A stretch of 5,154 nucleotides of DNA from Tardiphaga sp. (GTDB lineage: Bacteria > Pseudomonadota > Alphaproteobacteria > Rhizobiales > Xanthobacteraceae). This document shows, piece after piece, positions 1 through 5,154 of the stretch. Position 1 is the stretch's first letter, and each line of letters begins with the position of its first letter. Position numbers and translations under genes: made by a program. The notes beneath the pieces are model-generated. The model was not told where the DNA came from. It made no database searches and saw only the letters and a program-made list of their open reading frames with translations. The stretch lies in the NCBI GenBank assembly GCA_028290325.1, contig JAQGJY010000241.1:1-5154 (forward strand), read 5' to 3'.

Positions 1-608
1 CGCAGACGTCCGATGTGCACGTCCACGGTGCGCTCATCGATGTAGATGTCGCGACCCCAGACCGAGTCGAGCAGTTGCTCGCGGCTGAACACCCGGCCGG
101 GCCGCTCCAGAAAGAATTCCAGCAGGCGATACTCGGTCGGGCCGAGATCGATCGGCCGGCCGGACCGCGCCACCCGGCGCTTGTCGCGATCCAGCTCGAG
201 ATCGCCGAATTCGAGCTTGGTCGCCAGCCGCTCGGGACTGGCGCGGCGCAGCAGCGCCCGCACCCGCGCCAACAGTTCCGGCACTGAAAACGGCTTCACC
301 ATGTAATCGTCGGCGCCGGTGGCGAGGCCGCGCACGCGCTCGCTTTCCTCGCCGCGCGCCGTCAGCATGATGATCGGCAACGCCTTGGTCTCGCTGCGCG
401 CGCGCAAGCGGCGGCACAATTCGATTCCGGAGAGGCCCGGCAACATCCAGTCCAGCACGATCAGATCGGGCAGGTGCTCTTTCAGCTTGGTGTCAGCCTC
501 GTCGCCACGACCGATGGTCTCGACATTGTAGCCGTCGGCTTCGAGGTTGTAGCGCAACAGCGTTGTCAGCGCGTCCTCGTCTTCCACGACCATGATCCGG
601 GCGCTCAT
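1..608 (-). CDS. phoB: Phosphate regulon response regulator PhoB (3' end cut off by window)
   Basis: Cytoplasmic OmpR/PhoB-family transcription factor; when phosphorylated by PhoR it binds Pho boxes and activates phosphate-starvation genes. About 202 residues are visible, beginning MSARIMVVEDEDAL. The receiver domain (about 1-122) has the acidic pocket E9/D10, phospho-acceptor D53 (in LIVLDWMLPG), T83 (MLTARGEE) and K105 (DDYMVKPFS). The winged-helix DNA-binding domain starts near 130 and includes GPTEYRLLEFF, REQLLDSVWG and RTVDVHIGRLR; the window ends inside the recognition helix, so roughly 30 C-terminal residues (the wing) are missing compared with E. coli PhoB (229 aa). Numbering matches E. 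coli PhoB without gaps through these motifs. The ATG at 608-606 is chosen because AGGA (621-618) lies 9 nt upstream. The gene follows phoU by 13 nt, so co-transcription is likely. Position 200 is Gly where E. coli has Arg. The family call is very secure; the partner kinase gene is not in the window. Confidence 0.97.
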   Translation of the reverse strand, partial: MSARIMVVEDEDALTTLLRYNLEADGYNVETIGRGDEADTKLKEHLPDLIVLDWMLPGLSGIELCRRLRARSETKALPIIMLTARGEESERVRGLATGADDYMVKPFSVPELLARVRALLRRASPERLATKLEFGDLELDRDKRRVARSGRPIDLGPTEYRLLEFFLERPGRVFSREQLLDSVWGRDIYIDERTVDVHIGRL

Positions 609-617
609 CTCACATCG

Positions 618-621
618 TCCT
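618..621 (-). promoter_or_regulatory. Ribosome binding site of phoB
   Basis: AGGA on the minus strand, directly after the phoU TGA stop (624-622) and 9 nt before the phoB ATG. Its contact with the phoU stop suggests translational coupling (inference). It supports 608 as the phoB start. Confidence 0.7.
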
Positions 622-1338
622 TCAGGTCGGCGCCGTCGTATCGGCGAAAGTGGTCATGTCGCCCTTCGGGCGCTGATCGAGGATCGGCTGGCCCTCGACC
701 ATATAGAATACAGTCTCGGCGATATTGGTGGCATGGTCGCCGATGCGCTCGATGTTCTTGGCGCAGAACATCAGATGGATGCACAGGCTGATATTGCGCG
801 GGTCTTCCATCATGTAGGTCAGCAATTCGCGGAACAGCGAGGTGCAGATCGCGTCGACTTCCTCGTCGCCCTTCCACACCTCCATCGCCGCCGGCAGATC
901 ATGCGCGGCATAGGCGTCGAGCACGTTCTTGACCTGCGCCTGCACCAGTTCGGTCATGTGTTCGAGCCCGCGAATCAGCTGCAACGGCTGGAAGTCACCG
1001 CCCAGCGCATTGACCCGCTTGCCGATGTTTTTCGACAGGTCACCGATCCGCTCCAGATCGGTCGCGACGCGCATCGCGCCGACGATGGCGCGCAGATCGA
1101 CCGCCATCGGCTGGCGCCGCGCGATCGTCAACACCGCGCGCTCTTCGATGACGCGTTGCAATTGATCGATGTCCTGATCGGTGGCGACGACGCGCGCGCC
1201 GAGCACGACATCCCGGCGGATCAGCGCGTCGATGCTATCGACGATCTGCCGCTCGGCGAGGCCGCCCATTTCGGAGACCAGCCGCGTCAACTCCTGGAGA
1301 TCGCCGTCGAAGGCTTTGGTCGTATGTTCGAAGCCCAT
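622..1338 (-). CDS. phoU: Phosphate signalling complex regulator PhoU
   Basis: Cytoplasmic, all-helical metal-binding regulator that links the Pst transporter to the PhoR kinase and restrains Pho-regulon expression when phosphate is sufficient; loss in other bacteria typically derepresses the regulon. The product is 238 aa, normal for the family. Two PhoU repeats (three-helix bundles) are seen: the first, about 15-105, ends in the metal-binding motif DLERIGD (94-100); the second, about 120-213, carries NIERIGDHATNIAE (195-208). The N-terminus, MGFEHTTKAFDGDLQEL, is typical of PhoU. The tail after about 215 (KGDMTTFADTTAPT) is polar and probably flexible. The ATG at 1338-1336 has GGGA (1350-1347) 8 nt upstream, and the gene starts 12 nt after the pstB TAA. 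Its place between pstB and phoB is the usual one for this role. Nothing is truncated and no key motif residue is missing. Confidence 0.98.
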   Translation of the reverse strand: MGFEHTTKAFDGDLQELTRLVSEMGGLAERQIVDSIDALIRRDVVLGARVVATDQDIDQLQRVIEERAVLTIARRQPMAVDLRAIVGAMRVATDLERIGDLSKNIGKRVNALGGDFQPLQLIRGLEHMTELVQAQVKNVLDAYAAHDLPAAMEVWKGDEEVDAICTSLFRELLTYMMEDPRNISLCIHLMFCAKNIERIGDHATNIAETVFYMVEGQPILDQRPKGDMTTFADTTAPT

Positions 1339-1346
1339 GATCGTTT

Positions 1347-1350
1347 TCCC
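1347..1350 (-). promoter_or_regulatory. Ribosome binding site of phoU
   Basis: GGGA (within GGGAAAA) on the minus strand, immediately after the pstB TAA stop (1353-1351) and 8 nt before the phoU ATG. It confirms the phoU start; adjacency to the stop suggests re-initiation or coupling with pstB (inference). Confidence 0.65.
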
Positions 1351-2172
1351 TTAGCCGAACCGGCCGGTGATGTAGTCCTGCGTGCGGCTATCCGTAGGCG
1401 ACGTGAAGATCGTGTTGGTCGGCCCGAACTCGATCAGTTCACCGAGATACATGAAGGCGGTGGAATCCGAGACGCGCGCGGCCTGCTGCATGTTGTGGGT
1501 GACGATCGCGATCGTATAATGCTCTTTCATATCGTCGATCAGTTCCTCGATCTTTGCGGTCGAGATCGGATCGAGCGCTGAGCACGGCTCGTCGAACAGG
1601 ATGACTTCCGGGCGCACGGCGATGGTGCGCGCGATGCACAGGCGCTGCTGCTGGCCGCCGGACAGGCTGAGGCCGGAGGCGTTCAACTTGTCCTTGACCT
1701 CGTTCCACAACGCGCCGCCGCGCAAGGCTTTCTCGACGCGGCCGTCCATTTCGGACTTCGAGATCTTCTCGTAGAGCCGGATGCCGAAGGCGATGTTTTC
1801 ATAGATCGTCATCGGAAACGGCGTCGGCTTCTGGAACACCATGCCGACGCGCGCGCGCAACAGATTGAGGTCGAGCTTGGGATCGAGCACGTTCTGATGG
1901 TCGAGCATGACCTGGCCCTCGGCGCGCTGGCCGGGATACAGATCGTACATGCGGTTGAAAATCCGCAGCAGCGTGGACTTGCCGCAGCCCGACGGGCCGA
2001 TGAAGGCGGTGACGCGATTGGCGGCGAGATTGAGGTTGATGCCCTTCAGCGCGTGATTGTCGCCGTAGTAGAAATTCAGGTTGCGAACGCTGACCTTGGC
2101 GCGCGGCTCGGCCTGGGCGCCCATCGGCGGCACCGACGTCGCGGCATTGGTTGACATGGACATCTGGTTCAT
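1351..2172 (-). CDS. pstB: Phosphate ABC transporter ATP-binding protein PstB
   Basis: ATPase of the PstSCAB importer; a dimer bound to the cytoplasmic face of PstC-PstA hydrolyses ATP to import phosphate (EC 7.3.2.1). The 273-aa product has all ABC motifs in order: aromatic A-loop region NFYYGD (33-38), Walker A GPSGCGKST (59-67), Q-loop MVFQKP (Q114), signature LSGGQQQR (170-177), Walker B VILFDEP (190-196), D-loop SALD (198-201) and switch H226 in IVTHNMQQ. The MVFQKPTPFPMTIYENIAFG and FDEPCSALDP wording is specific to PstB. It is about 16 residues longer than E. coli PstB (257 aa) because of a loose Met/Ser/Thr-rich N-terminus before VSVRNLNFYYG. Met codons at 1, 4, 6 and 17 could each start translation, but only the first has a well-spaced Shine-Dalgarno. 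It overlaps pstA by 4 nt (ATGA) and is followed 12 nt later by phoU. In related bacteria PstB also takes part in PhoU/PhoR signalling. Confidence 0.98.
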   Translation of the reverse strand: MNQMSMSTNAATSVPPMGAQAEPRAKVSVRNLNFYYGDNHALKGINLNLAANRVTAFIGPSGCGKSTLLRIFNRMYDLYPGQRAEGQVMLDHQNVLDPKLDLNLLRARVGMVFQKPTPFPMTIYENIAFGIRLYEKISKSEMDGRVEKALRGGALWNEVKDKLNASGLSLSGGQQQRLCIARTIAVRPEVILFDEPCSALDPISTAKIEELIDDMKEHYTIAIVTHNMQQAARVSDSTAFMYLGELIEFGPTNTIFTSPTDSRTQDYITGRFG

Positions 2173-3014
2173 TTGGTTATCCTCTCGGCGCCGAGGATGC
2201 GGGCGCCAATGTTCAGGGCCAGAACGGTCAAGGTGATGATGAGAGCGCCGGACCAGGCCAGCTGTTTCCAGTATTCGTAGGGGCTCTGCACGAAGTTGTT
2301 GATGGTCACCGGCAGGTTGGCCATCGTCTTCGTCATGTCGAGGCTGAAGAACTGGTTGCTCAGCGCGGTGAACAGCAGAGGCGCGGTTTCACCGGCGACG
2401 CGCGCCGTCGCCAGCAGCACGCCGGTGATGAGACCGGCGCGGGCGGCACGGTAGGCAATGCGCTTGATGACCAAGGAGCGCGGCATGCCGAGCGCCGACG
2501 CGGCCTCGCGCAGCGGGCCGGGCACGAGGCCGAGCATGTCCTCGGTGGTTCGCACGACGACGGGGATCACGATCACCGCCAGGGCCAGCGCGCCGGCGAA
2601 GGCCGAGAAGCCGCCCATCGGCACGACCACCGCGCCGTAAACAAACAGGCCGATGATGATCGATGGCGCGCTCAGCAGGATGTCGTTGATGAAGCGGATC
2701 ACCGAGGTGAGTTTGTCGTTCTTGCCGTATTCGGCCAGATAGGTGCCGGCGAGCAGGCCGAGCGGCGCGCCGATGCCGACGCCGATACCCGTCATGATGA
2801 GCGAGCCGACGATGGCGTTGAGCAGGCCGCCTTCGTTGGCGCCGGGCGGTGGCGTGTTCTGCGTGAAGATCTGCACGCTGATGCCGGCCAGGCCGTTATA
2901 AAACAGCGTGAACAGGATCAGCGAGAGCCAAGTCACGCCGAACAAGGCGGCGGCGAAGCAAAGCGCGCGGACGATCGCGTTGGTGCGGCGGCGGGAAGCG
3001 TAAATCGCGTTCAT
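2169..3014 (-). CDS. pstA: Phosphate ABC transporter permease PstA
   Basis: Inner-membrane permease that pairs with PstC to form the phosphate channel of the importer. The 281-aa product is of normal family length (E. coli PstA 296). Six hydrophobic segments fit membrane helices near 17-39, 68-94, 112-133, 136-156, 194-216 and 253-275. The cytoplasmic coupling loop that docks on PstB is the EAA motif EAASALGMPRSLVIKRI (170-186), and ARVAGETAPLLFTAL (204-218) is a PstA hallmark. There is a short basic cytoplasmic N-terminus (ASRRRTN), and a periplasmic loop near 40-66 includes NTPPPGANEGG. The ATG at 3014-3012 is the first possible start after an in-frame stop: the 60-nt pstC-pstA gap has no ATG, GTG or TTG in this frame. 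AGG (3024-3022) lies 7 nt upstream. The gene ends in TGA overlapping the pstB ATG by 4 nt. Identity is secure; helix limits are by eye. Confidence 0.98.
   Translation of the reverse strand: MNAIYASRRRTNAIVRALCFAAALFGVTWLSLILFTLFYNGLAGISVQIFTQNTPPPGANEGGLLNAIVGSLIMTGIGVGIGAPLGLLAGTYLAEYGKNDKLTSVIRFINDILLSAPSIIIGLFVYGAVVVPMGGFSAFAGALALAVIVIPVVVRTTEDMLGLVPGPLREAASALGMPRSLVIKRIAYRAARAGLITGVLLATARVAGETAPLLFTALSNQFFSLDMTKTMANLPVTINNFVQSPYEYWKQLAWSGALIITLTVLALNIGARILGAERITK
2180..2186 (-). promoter_or_regulatory. Ribosome binding site of pstB, inside the pstA coding region
   Basis: GAGAGGA on the minus strand, encoding the Glu-Arg near the PstA C-terminus and ending 7 nt before the pstB ATG (2172-2170). 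It decides the pstB start in favour of the first of several nearby Met codons. With the ATGA stop/start overlap it indicates translational coupling of pstA and pstB. Confidence 0.75.
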
Positions 3015-3018
3015 GAGG

Positions 3019-3024
3019 TCACCT
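3019..3024 (-). promoter_or_regulatory. Ribosome binding site of pstA
   Basis: AGGTGA on the minus strand in the 60-nt pstC-pstA gap, with its AGG core 7 nt before the ATG at 3014. pstA therefore has its own initiation signal despite lying in the same reading frame as pstC. Confidence 0.65.
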
Positions 3025-3074
3025 GAAGACGCGTGATCTTTCCGGAAAACCGGTCGCCGCTCATTCGGATCATG

Positions 3075-4076
3075 CTAATTCCCCGCCTTCTTCTCGAGAC
3101 GCAGCAGCATCAGCCGCGCCGCCGACAGCACAAAGAACGTCAGCACGAACAGCAGCAGGCCGAGCAGGATCAGCGCGGACTGATGCAACCCGTCGGACTC
3201 CGCGAATTCGCTGGCGATCGCCGCCGAGATCGTGGTGCCCGGCGAAAACACCGAGCCGTTGATCCTGAAGGCGTTGCCGATGATGAAGGTCACCGCCATC
3301 GTCTCGCCGAGGGCGCGACCGAGCGCCAGCATGATGCCGCCGATCACGCCGACCCGCGTATAGGGGATCACGACGTTGCGAACGACTTCCCATGTGGTGC
3401 AGCCGACGCCGTAAGCGGCTTCCTTGAGCACCGGCGGCACGGTCTTGAACACGTCAACCGAGATCGCGGTGATGAAGGGCAGCACCATGATGGCGAGGAT
3501 CAACGCCGCGTTGAACAGGCTGAGATAAGACGGCGGGCCGGCGAAGATCGTGCCCAAGACCGGGACGCCTTCGAATGTGTTGATGAGGAACGGCTGGAAG
3601 TGGTTCGCCAGAAACGGGCCGAGGACGAAAAAGCCCCACATGCCGTAGATGATCGACGGAATGCCGGCCAGCAGTTCGACCGCCATGCCGATCGGGCGGC
3701 GCAGCCAGTTCGGGCACAGCTCGGTGAGAAAAATCGCGATGCCGATGCCGACCGGGATCGCGATCGACATCGCGATCAGCGACGTCACCAGCGTGCCATA
3801 AATCGGCCCGAGCGCGCCGAGCACCGGCGGATCGGCGGACGGCGCCCAGCGCTGCGTCCACAGAAACGCGAAACCGAATTCCCTCATCGCCGGCCAGGCG
3901 CCGACGATCAGCGAGAGAATGATGCCGCCAAGGATCAGCAATACCGAGATCGCGCAAATCCGCGTCGCCCAATAAAACGTGACGTCGCCAAGCTTGAAGG
4001 CGCCGAGGGCCCGCGCGCGGTCATAGGGACCGGCCGCCGATTGTGTGTCACTGCTCCGAACGGCCATCTCTGCCAC
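3075..4076 (-). CDS. pstC: Phosphate ABC transporter permease PstC
   Basis: Inner-membrane partner of PstA in the phosphate importer. With the start chosen here the product is 333 aa (E. coli PstC 319). A soluble N-terminus of about 38 residues (VAEMAVRSSDTQ, then GPYDRARALGAFKLGD) precedes six hydrophobic segments near 39-60, 92-118, 133-155, 184-208, 240-266 and 298-322. The coupling-loop EAA motif begins KEAAYGVGCTTWEVVRN (218-234). Other PstC signatures are ELLAGIPSIIYGMWG (134-148) and LGRALGETMAVTFIIGNAF (252-270). The start is uncertain: the GTG at 4076-4074 has GGAGA (4086-4082) 5 nt upstream, whereas the ATG at 4067-4065 (MAVRSSD, 330 aa) has that sequence too far away (14 nt) but uses a stronger start codon. 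The open frame continues upstream to a GTG at 4133, but that extension (WRCAPTAPGARRK) does not look like PstC and overlaps a hairpin. The gene ends in TAG, 60 nt before pstA and in the same frame as it. pstS lies 153 nt upstream. Confidence 0.96.
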   Translation of the reverse strand: MAEMAVRSSDTQSAAGPYDRARALGAFKLGDVTFYWATRICAISVLLILGGIILSLIVGAWPAMREFGFAFLWTQRWAPSADPPVLGALGPIYGTLVTSLIAMSIAIPVGIGIAIFLTELCPNWLRRPIGMAVELLAGIPSIIYGMWGFFVLGPFLANHFQPFLINTFEGVPVLGTIFAGPPSYLSLFNAALILAIMVLPFITAISVDVFKTVPPVLKEAAYGVGCTTWEVVRNVVIPYTRVGVIGGIMLALGRALGETMAVTFIIGNAFRINGSVFSPGTTISAAIASEFAESDGLHQSALILLGLLLFVLTFFVLSAARLMLLRLEKKAGN

Positions 4077-4081
4077 GCTGG

Positions 4082-4086
4082 TCTCC
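4082..4086 (-). promoter_or_regulatory. Probable ribosome binding site of pstC
   Basis: GGAGA on the minus strand. It lies 5 nt before a GTG (4076) and 14 nt before an in-frame ATG (4067). The spacing favours GTG as the start; no other purine-rich site suits the ATG apart from a GAG touching it. Moderately sure. Confidence 0.5.
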
Positions 4087-4109
4087 ACGATTTTTCTGCG
4101 TGCCCCGGG

Positions 4110-4137
4110 CGCAGTCGGCGCGCAGCGCCACACTGCG
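4110..4137 (-). other. Imperfect hairpin in the pstS-pstC leader
   Basis: Outer arms cgcagt (4110-4115) and actgcg (4132-4137) pair over 6 bp. Inner arms ggcgc (4117-4121) and gcgcc (4125-4129) pair over 5 bp around a gca loop, with a 1-nt bulge on one side and 2 nt on the other. It sits about 24 nt upstream of the probable pstC ribosome binding site. No U-tract follows on the minus strand, so it is not a classical terminator. It may be leader RNA structure, but GC-rich DNA forms such pairings often by chance. Confidence 0.35.
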
Positions 4138-4183
4138 AGCCAGGGCCGTCACGAAACGATGCCTGCGGTCCAGTCCAGGCTGT

Positions 4184-4212
4184 GTGAAGCGGCGTGACGA
4201 GCGCCGCTTCAC
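4184..4212 (-). other. Perfect 11-bp inverted repeat (hairpin) after pstS, without U-tract
   Basis: Arms gtgaagcggcg (4184-4194) and cgccgcttcac (4202-4212) are exact reverse complements around a 7-nt loop. In the direction of transcription it begins 17 nt after the pstS stop codon. No run of U follows, so a strong Rho-independent terminator is not supported. The position fits a 3'-end hairpin that protects pstS mRNA or causes partial termination, giving more binding protein than permease; that role is inferred from position and is not shown by the sequence. Confidence 0.6.
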
Positions 4213-4229
4213 GTCCGGGACAAGGGCCC

Positions 4230-5154
4230 TCAGCTCTTGATGTCGGCCGACCAGGTCTTCTGGATCAGCTTGACGACCGGCTCGGGCATCGGGATGTAGT
4301 CGAGCTCTTCGGCCATCTTGTCGCCCTTCTCGAACGCCCAGGTGAAGAACTTGATCGCTTCGGCGGACGCCGCCTTATCGGTCGGCACCTTGTGCATCAG
4401 GATGAAGGTCGCGGCGGTGATCGGCCACGAGGTGTCGCCCGGCTGGTCGGTCAGGATCACGTAATAGCCGGGAGCCTTGGCCCAATCGGCGTTGGCGGCG
4501 GCGGCCTGAAACGCAGCGATGGTCGGCTGCACGGTCTTGCCGGCTTTGTTGATCATCGCCGCATGGGTCAGCTTGTTCTGCTTGGCGTAGGCATATTCGA
4601 CGTAGCCGATCGAATTCTTGGTCTGACCGACATTGCCAGCGACGCCTTCATTGCCCTTCGCGCCGACGCCAGCCGGCCATTCGACTGCGGTGCCCATGCC
4701 GACCTTCGATTTCCAATCGGCGCTGGCCTTCGACAGATAGTCGGTGAAGTTGAAGGTGGTGCCCGAGCCATCGGAGCGACGCACGACGGTGATCGCGTCG
4801 GTCGGCAGCTTCAGATTGGCGTTCAGCTTGGCGATCGCCGGGTCATTCCAAGTCTTGATCTTGCCCAGATAGATGTCGGCGAGCAGCTCGCCTGAGAGCA
4901 CCAGCTCACCCGGCTTGATGCCTTCGAGGTTCACCACCGGCACGATCGCGCCCATCACCATCGGCCATTGGACGAGGCCATCCTTTTCGAGCACTTCGGC
5001 CTTCAACGGCGCGTCGGTCGCGCCGAAAGTCACGGTCTTGGCCTGGATCTGCTTGATGCCGGCGCCCGAACCGATCGACTGATAGTTCAGGCCGTTGCCG
5101 GTCTCTTTTTTGTAGGCATCGGCCCATTTGGAATAGACCGGGAAGGGGAAGGTC
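4230..5154 (-). CDS. pstS: Phosphate ABC transporter substrate-binding protein PstS (5' end cut off by window)
   Basis: Periplasmic phosphate-binding protein that captures phosphate and delivers it to PstC-PstA. The frame is open to the window edge; 307 residues are visible, starting TFPFPVYSKW and ending TWSADIKS, then TGA. The signal peptide and the first mature residues (about 30-35 aa) are missing. In visible numbering, all positions matching E. coli phosphate contacts are kept: T1/F2 (TFP), S29 (SIGSGAG), D47 (GATDAP), R126 and D128 (VVRRSDGSG), and S130/G131/T132. The spacing between them equals that in mature E. coli PstS (offset 9), so this part has no insertions or deletions. Later hallmarks are ELLADIYLGKIKTWNDPAI (89-107) and IGYVEYAYAKQNKLTHA. 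A GTG at 5033 inside VTFGATDAP could be mistaken for a start, but conserved sequence continues upstream of it. It is presumably the first gene of the operon; its promoter is outside the window. Confidence 0.98.
   Translation of the reverse strand, partial: TFPFPVYSKWADAYKKETGNGLNYQSIGSGAGIKQIQAKTVTFGATDAPLKAEVLEKDGLVQWPMVMGAIVPVVNLEGIKPGELVLSGELLADIYLGKIKTWNDPAIAKLNANLKLPTDAITVVRRSDGSGTTFNFTDYLSKASADWKSKVGMGTAVEWPAGVGAKGNEGVAGNVGQTKNSIGYVEYAYAKQNKLTHAAMINKAGKTVQPTIAAFQAAAANADWAKAPGYYVILTDQPGDTSWPITAATFILMHKVPTDKAASAEAIKFFTWAFEKGDKMAEELDYIPMPEPVVKLIQKTWSADIKS

Noticed and set aside
610..615. Start-stop unit ATGTGA just before phoB
   Set aside because: Only 2 nt separate the AGGA from this ATG, too short for initiation; the phoB ATG at 608 is correctly spaced.
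592..1581. Plus-strand open frame of 329 codons opposite phoU and the end of pstB
   Set aside because: It is a mirror of GC-rich minus-strand genes with strong third-position G/C bias. Its translation is rich in Arg, Asp, His and Gln, without any recognisable domain, and it crosses two confidently identified genes.
2151..3026. Plus-strand open frame of 291 codons opposite pstA
   Set aside because: It covers pstA almost exactly in antisense. Its low-complexity, highly charged composition (Gln/Arg/Asp/Gly/His-rich) is what the reverse of a membrane protein gene gives; there is no supporting ribosome binding site or domain.
4161..4180. 5-bp inverted repeat gcctg/caggc between pstS and pstC
   Set aside because: Stem too short with a 10-nt loop; not distinguishable from chance.
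3033..4187. Plus-strand open frame of 384 codons opposite pstC
   Set aside because: It is longer than pstC itself but is an antisense shadow: extreme Arg/Asp/Gln/His content and no fold or family recognised, while the minus strand gives a full PstC with all its motifs.
4184..4212. Classical Rho-independent terminator after pstS
   Set aside because: The stem is strong but is followed on the minus strand by mixed sequence, not a U-run, and downstream genes of the same operon continue. Reported as a hairpin instead.
4077..4229. Pho box or second promoter between pstS and pstC
   Set aside because: I looked for two CTGTCAT-like direct repeats spaced by about 4 nt and for -35/-10 elements. Only an isolated cgtcac half-like match (around 4148) was seen, without a second repeat.
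4223..4230. 8-bp palindrome agggccct at the pstS stop
   Set aside because: Short palindromes of G and C are expected by chance in such GC-rich DNA; it contains part of the stop codon and has no further symmetry.

Overview
The window holds one minus-strand gene cluster for high-affinity phosphate uptake and phosphate-starvation signalling. Read in the direction of transcription (high to low coordinates), the order is pstS (3' part), pstC, pstA, pstB, phoU, phoB (5' part). Both ends are cut: the start of pstS lies beyond position 5154, and the last part of phoB lies before position 1. No second system, mobile element, RNA gene or CRISPR array is visible.

The DNA is GC-rich with strong G/C preference at third codon positions. 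The proteins look alphaproteobacterial, most like Rhizobiales of the Bradyrhizobium/Rhodopseudomonas group. That placement is judged by eye from protein wording and from the pst-phoU-phoB order; it is not a database result.

Layout: PstS (4230-5154) is the periplasmic phosphate-binding protein, with every phosphate-contact position known from E. coli PstS that falls in the window conserved. A 153-nt gap follows, the only sizeable non-coding stretch. It contains a perfect 11-bp hairpin just after pstS and a weaker one before pstC. PstC (3075-4076) and PstA (2169-3014) are the two membrane permeases, 60 nt apart. PstA and PstB overlap by 4 nt (ATGA). PstB (1351-2172) is the ATPase, PhoU (622-1338) the signalling regulator and PhoB (1-608) the response regulator; the gaps between these last three are 12 and 13 nt, each with a Shine-Dalgarno sequence.

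How they work together (established for the family): PstS hands phosphate to PstC-PstA, and PstB drives import with ATP. When phosphate is plentiful, PhoU and the transporter keep the sensor kinase PhoR (not in this window) from phosphorylating PhoB. In starvation PhoB~P activates the Pho regulon, normally including pst itself. The promoter and any Pho box would lie upstream of pstS, outside the window. Tight spacing suggests one transcript, with the post-pstS hairpin a candidate for setting higher pstS than pstCAB levels. This is an ordinary, well-known locus; the findings are small-scale and scored low.
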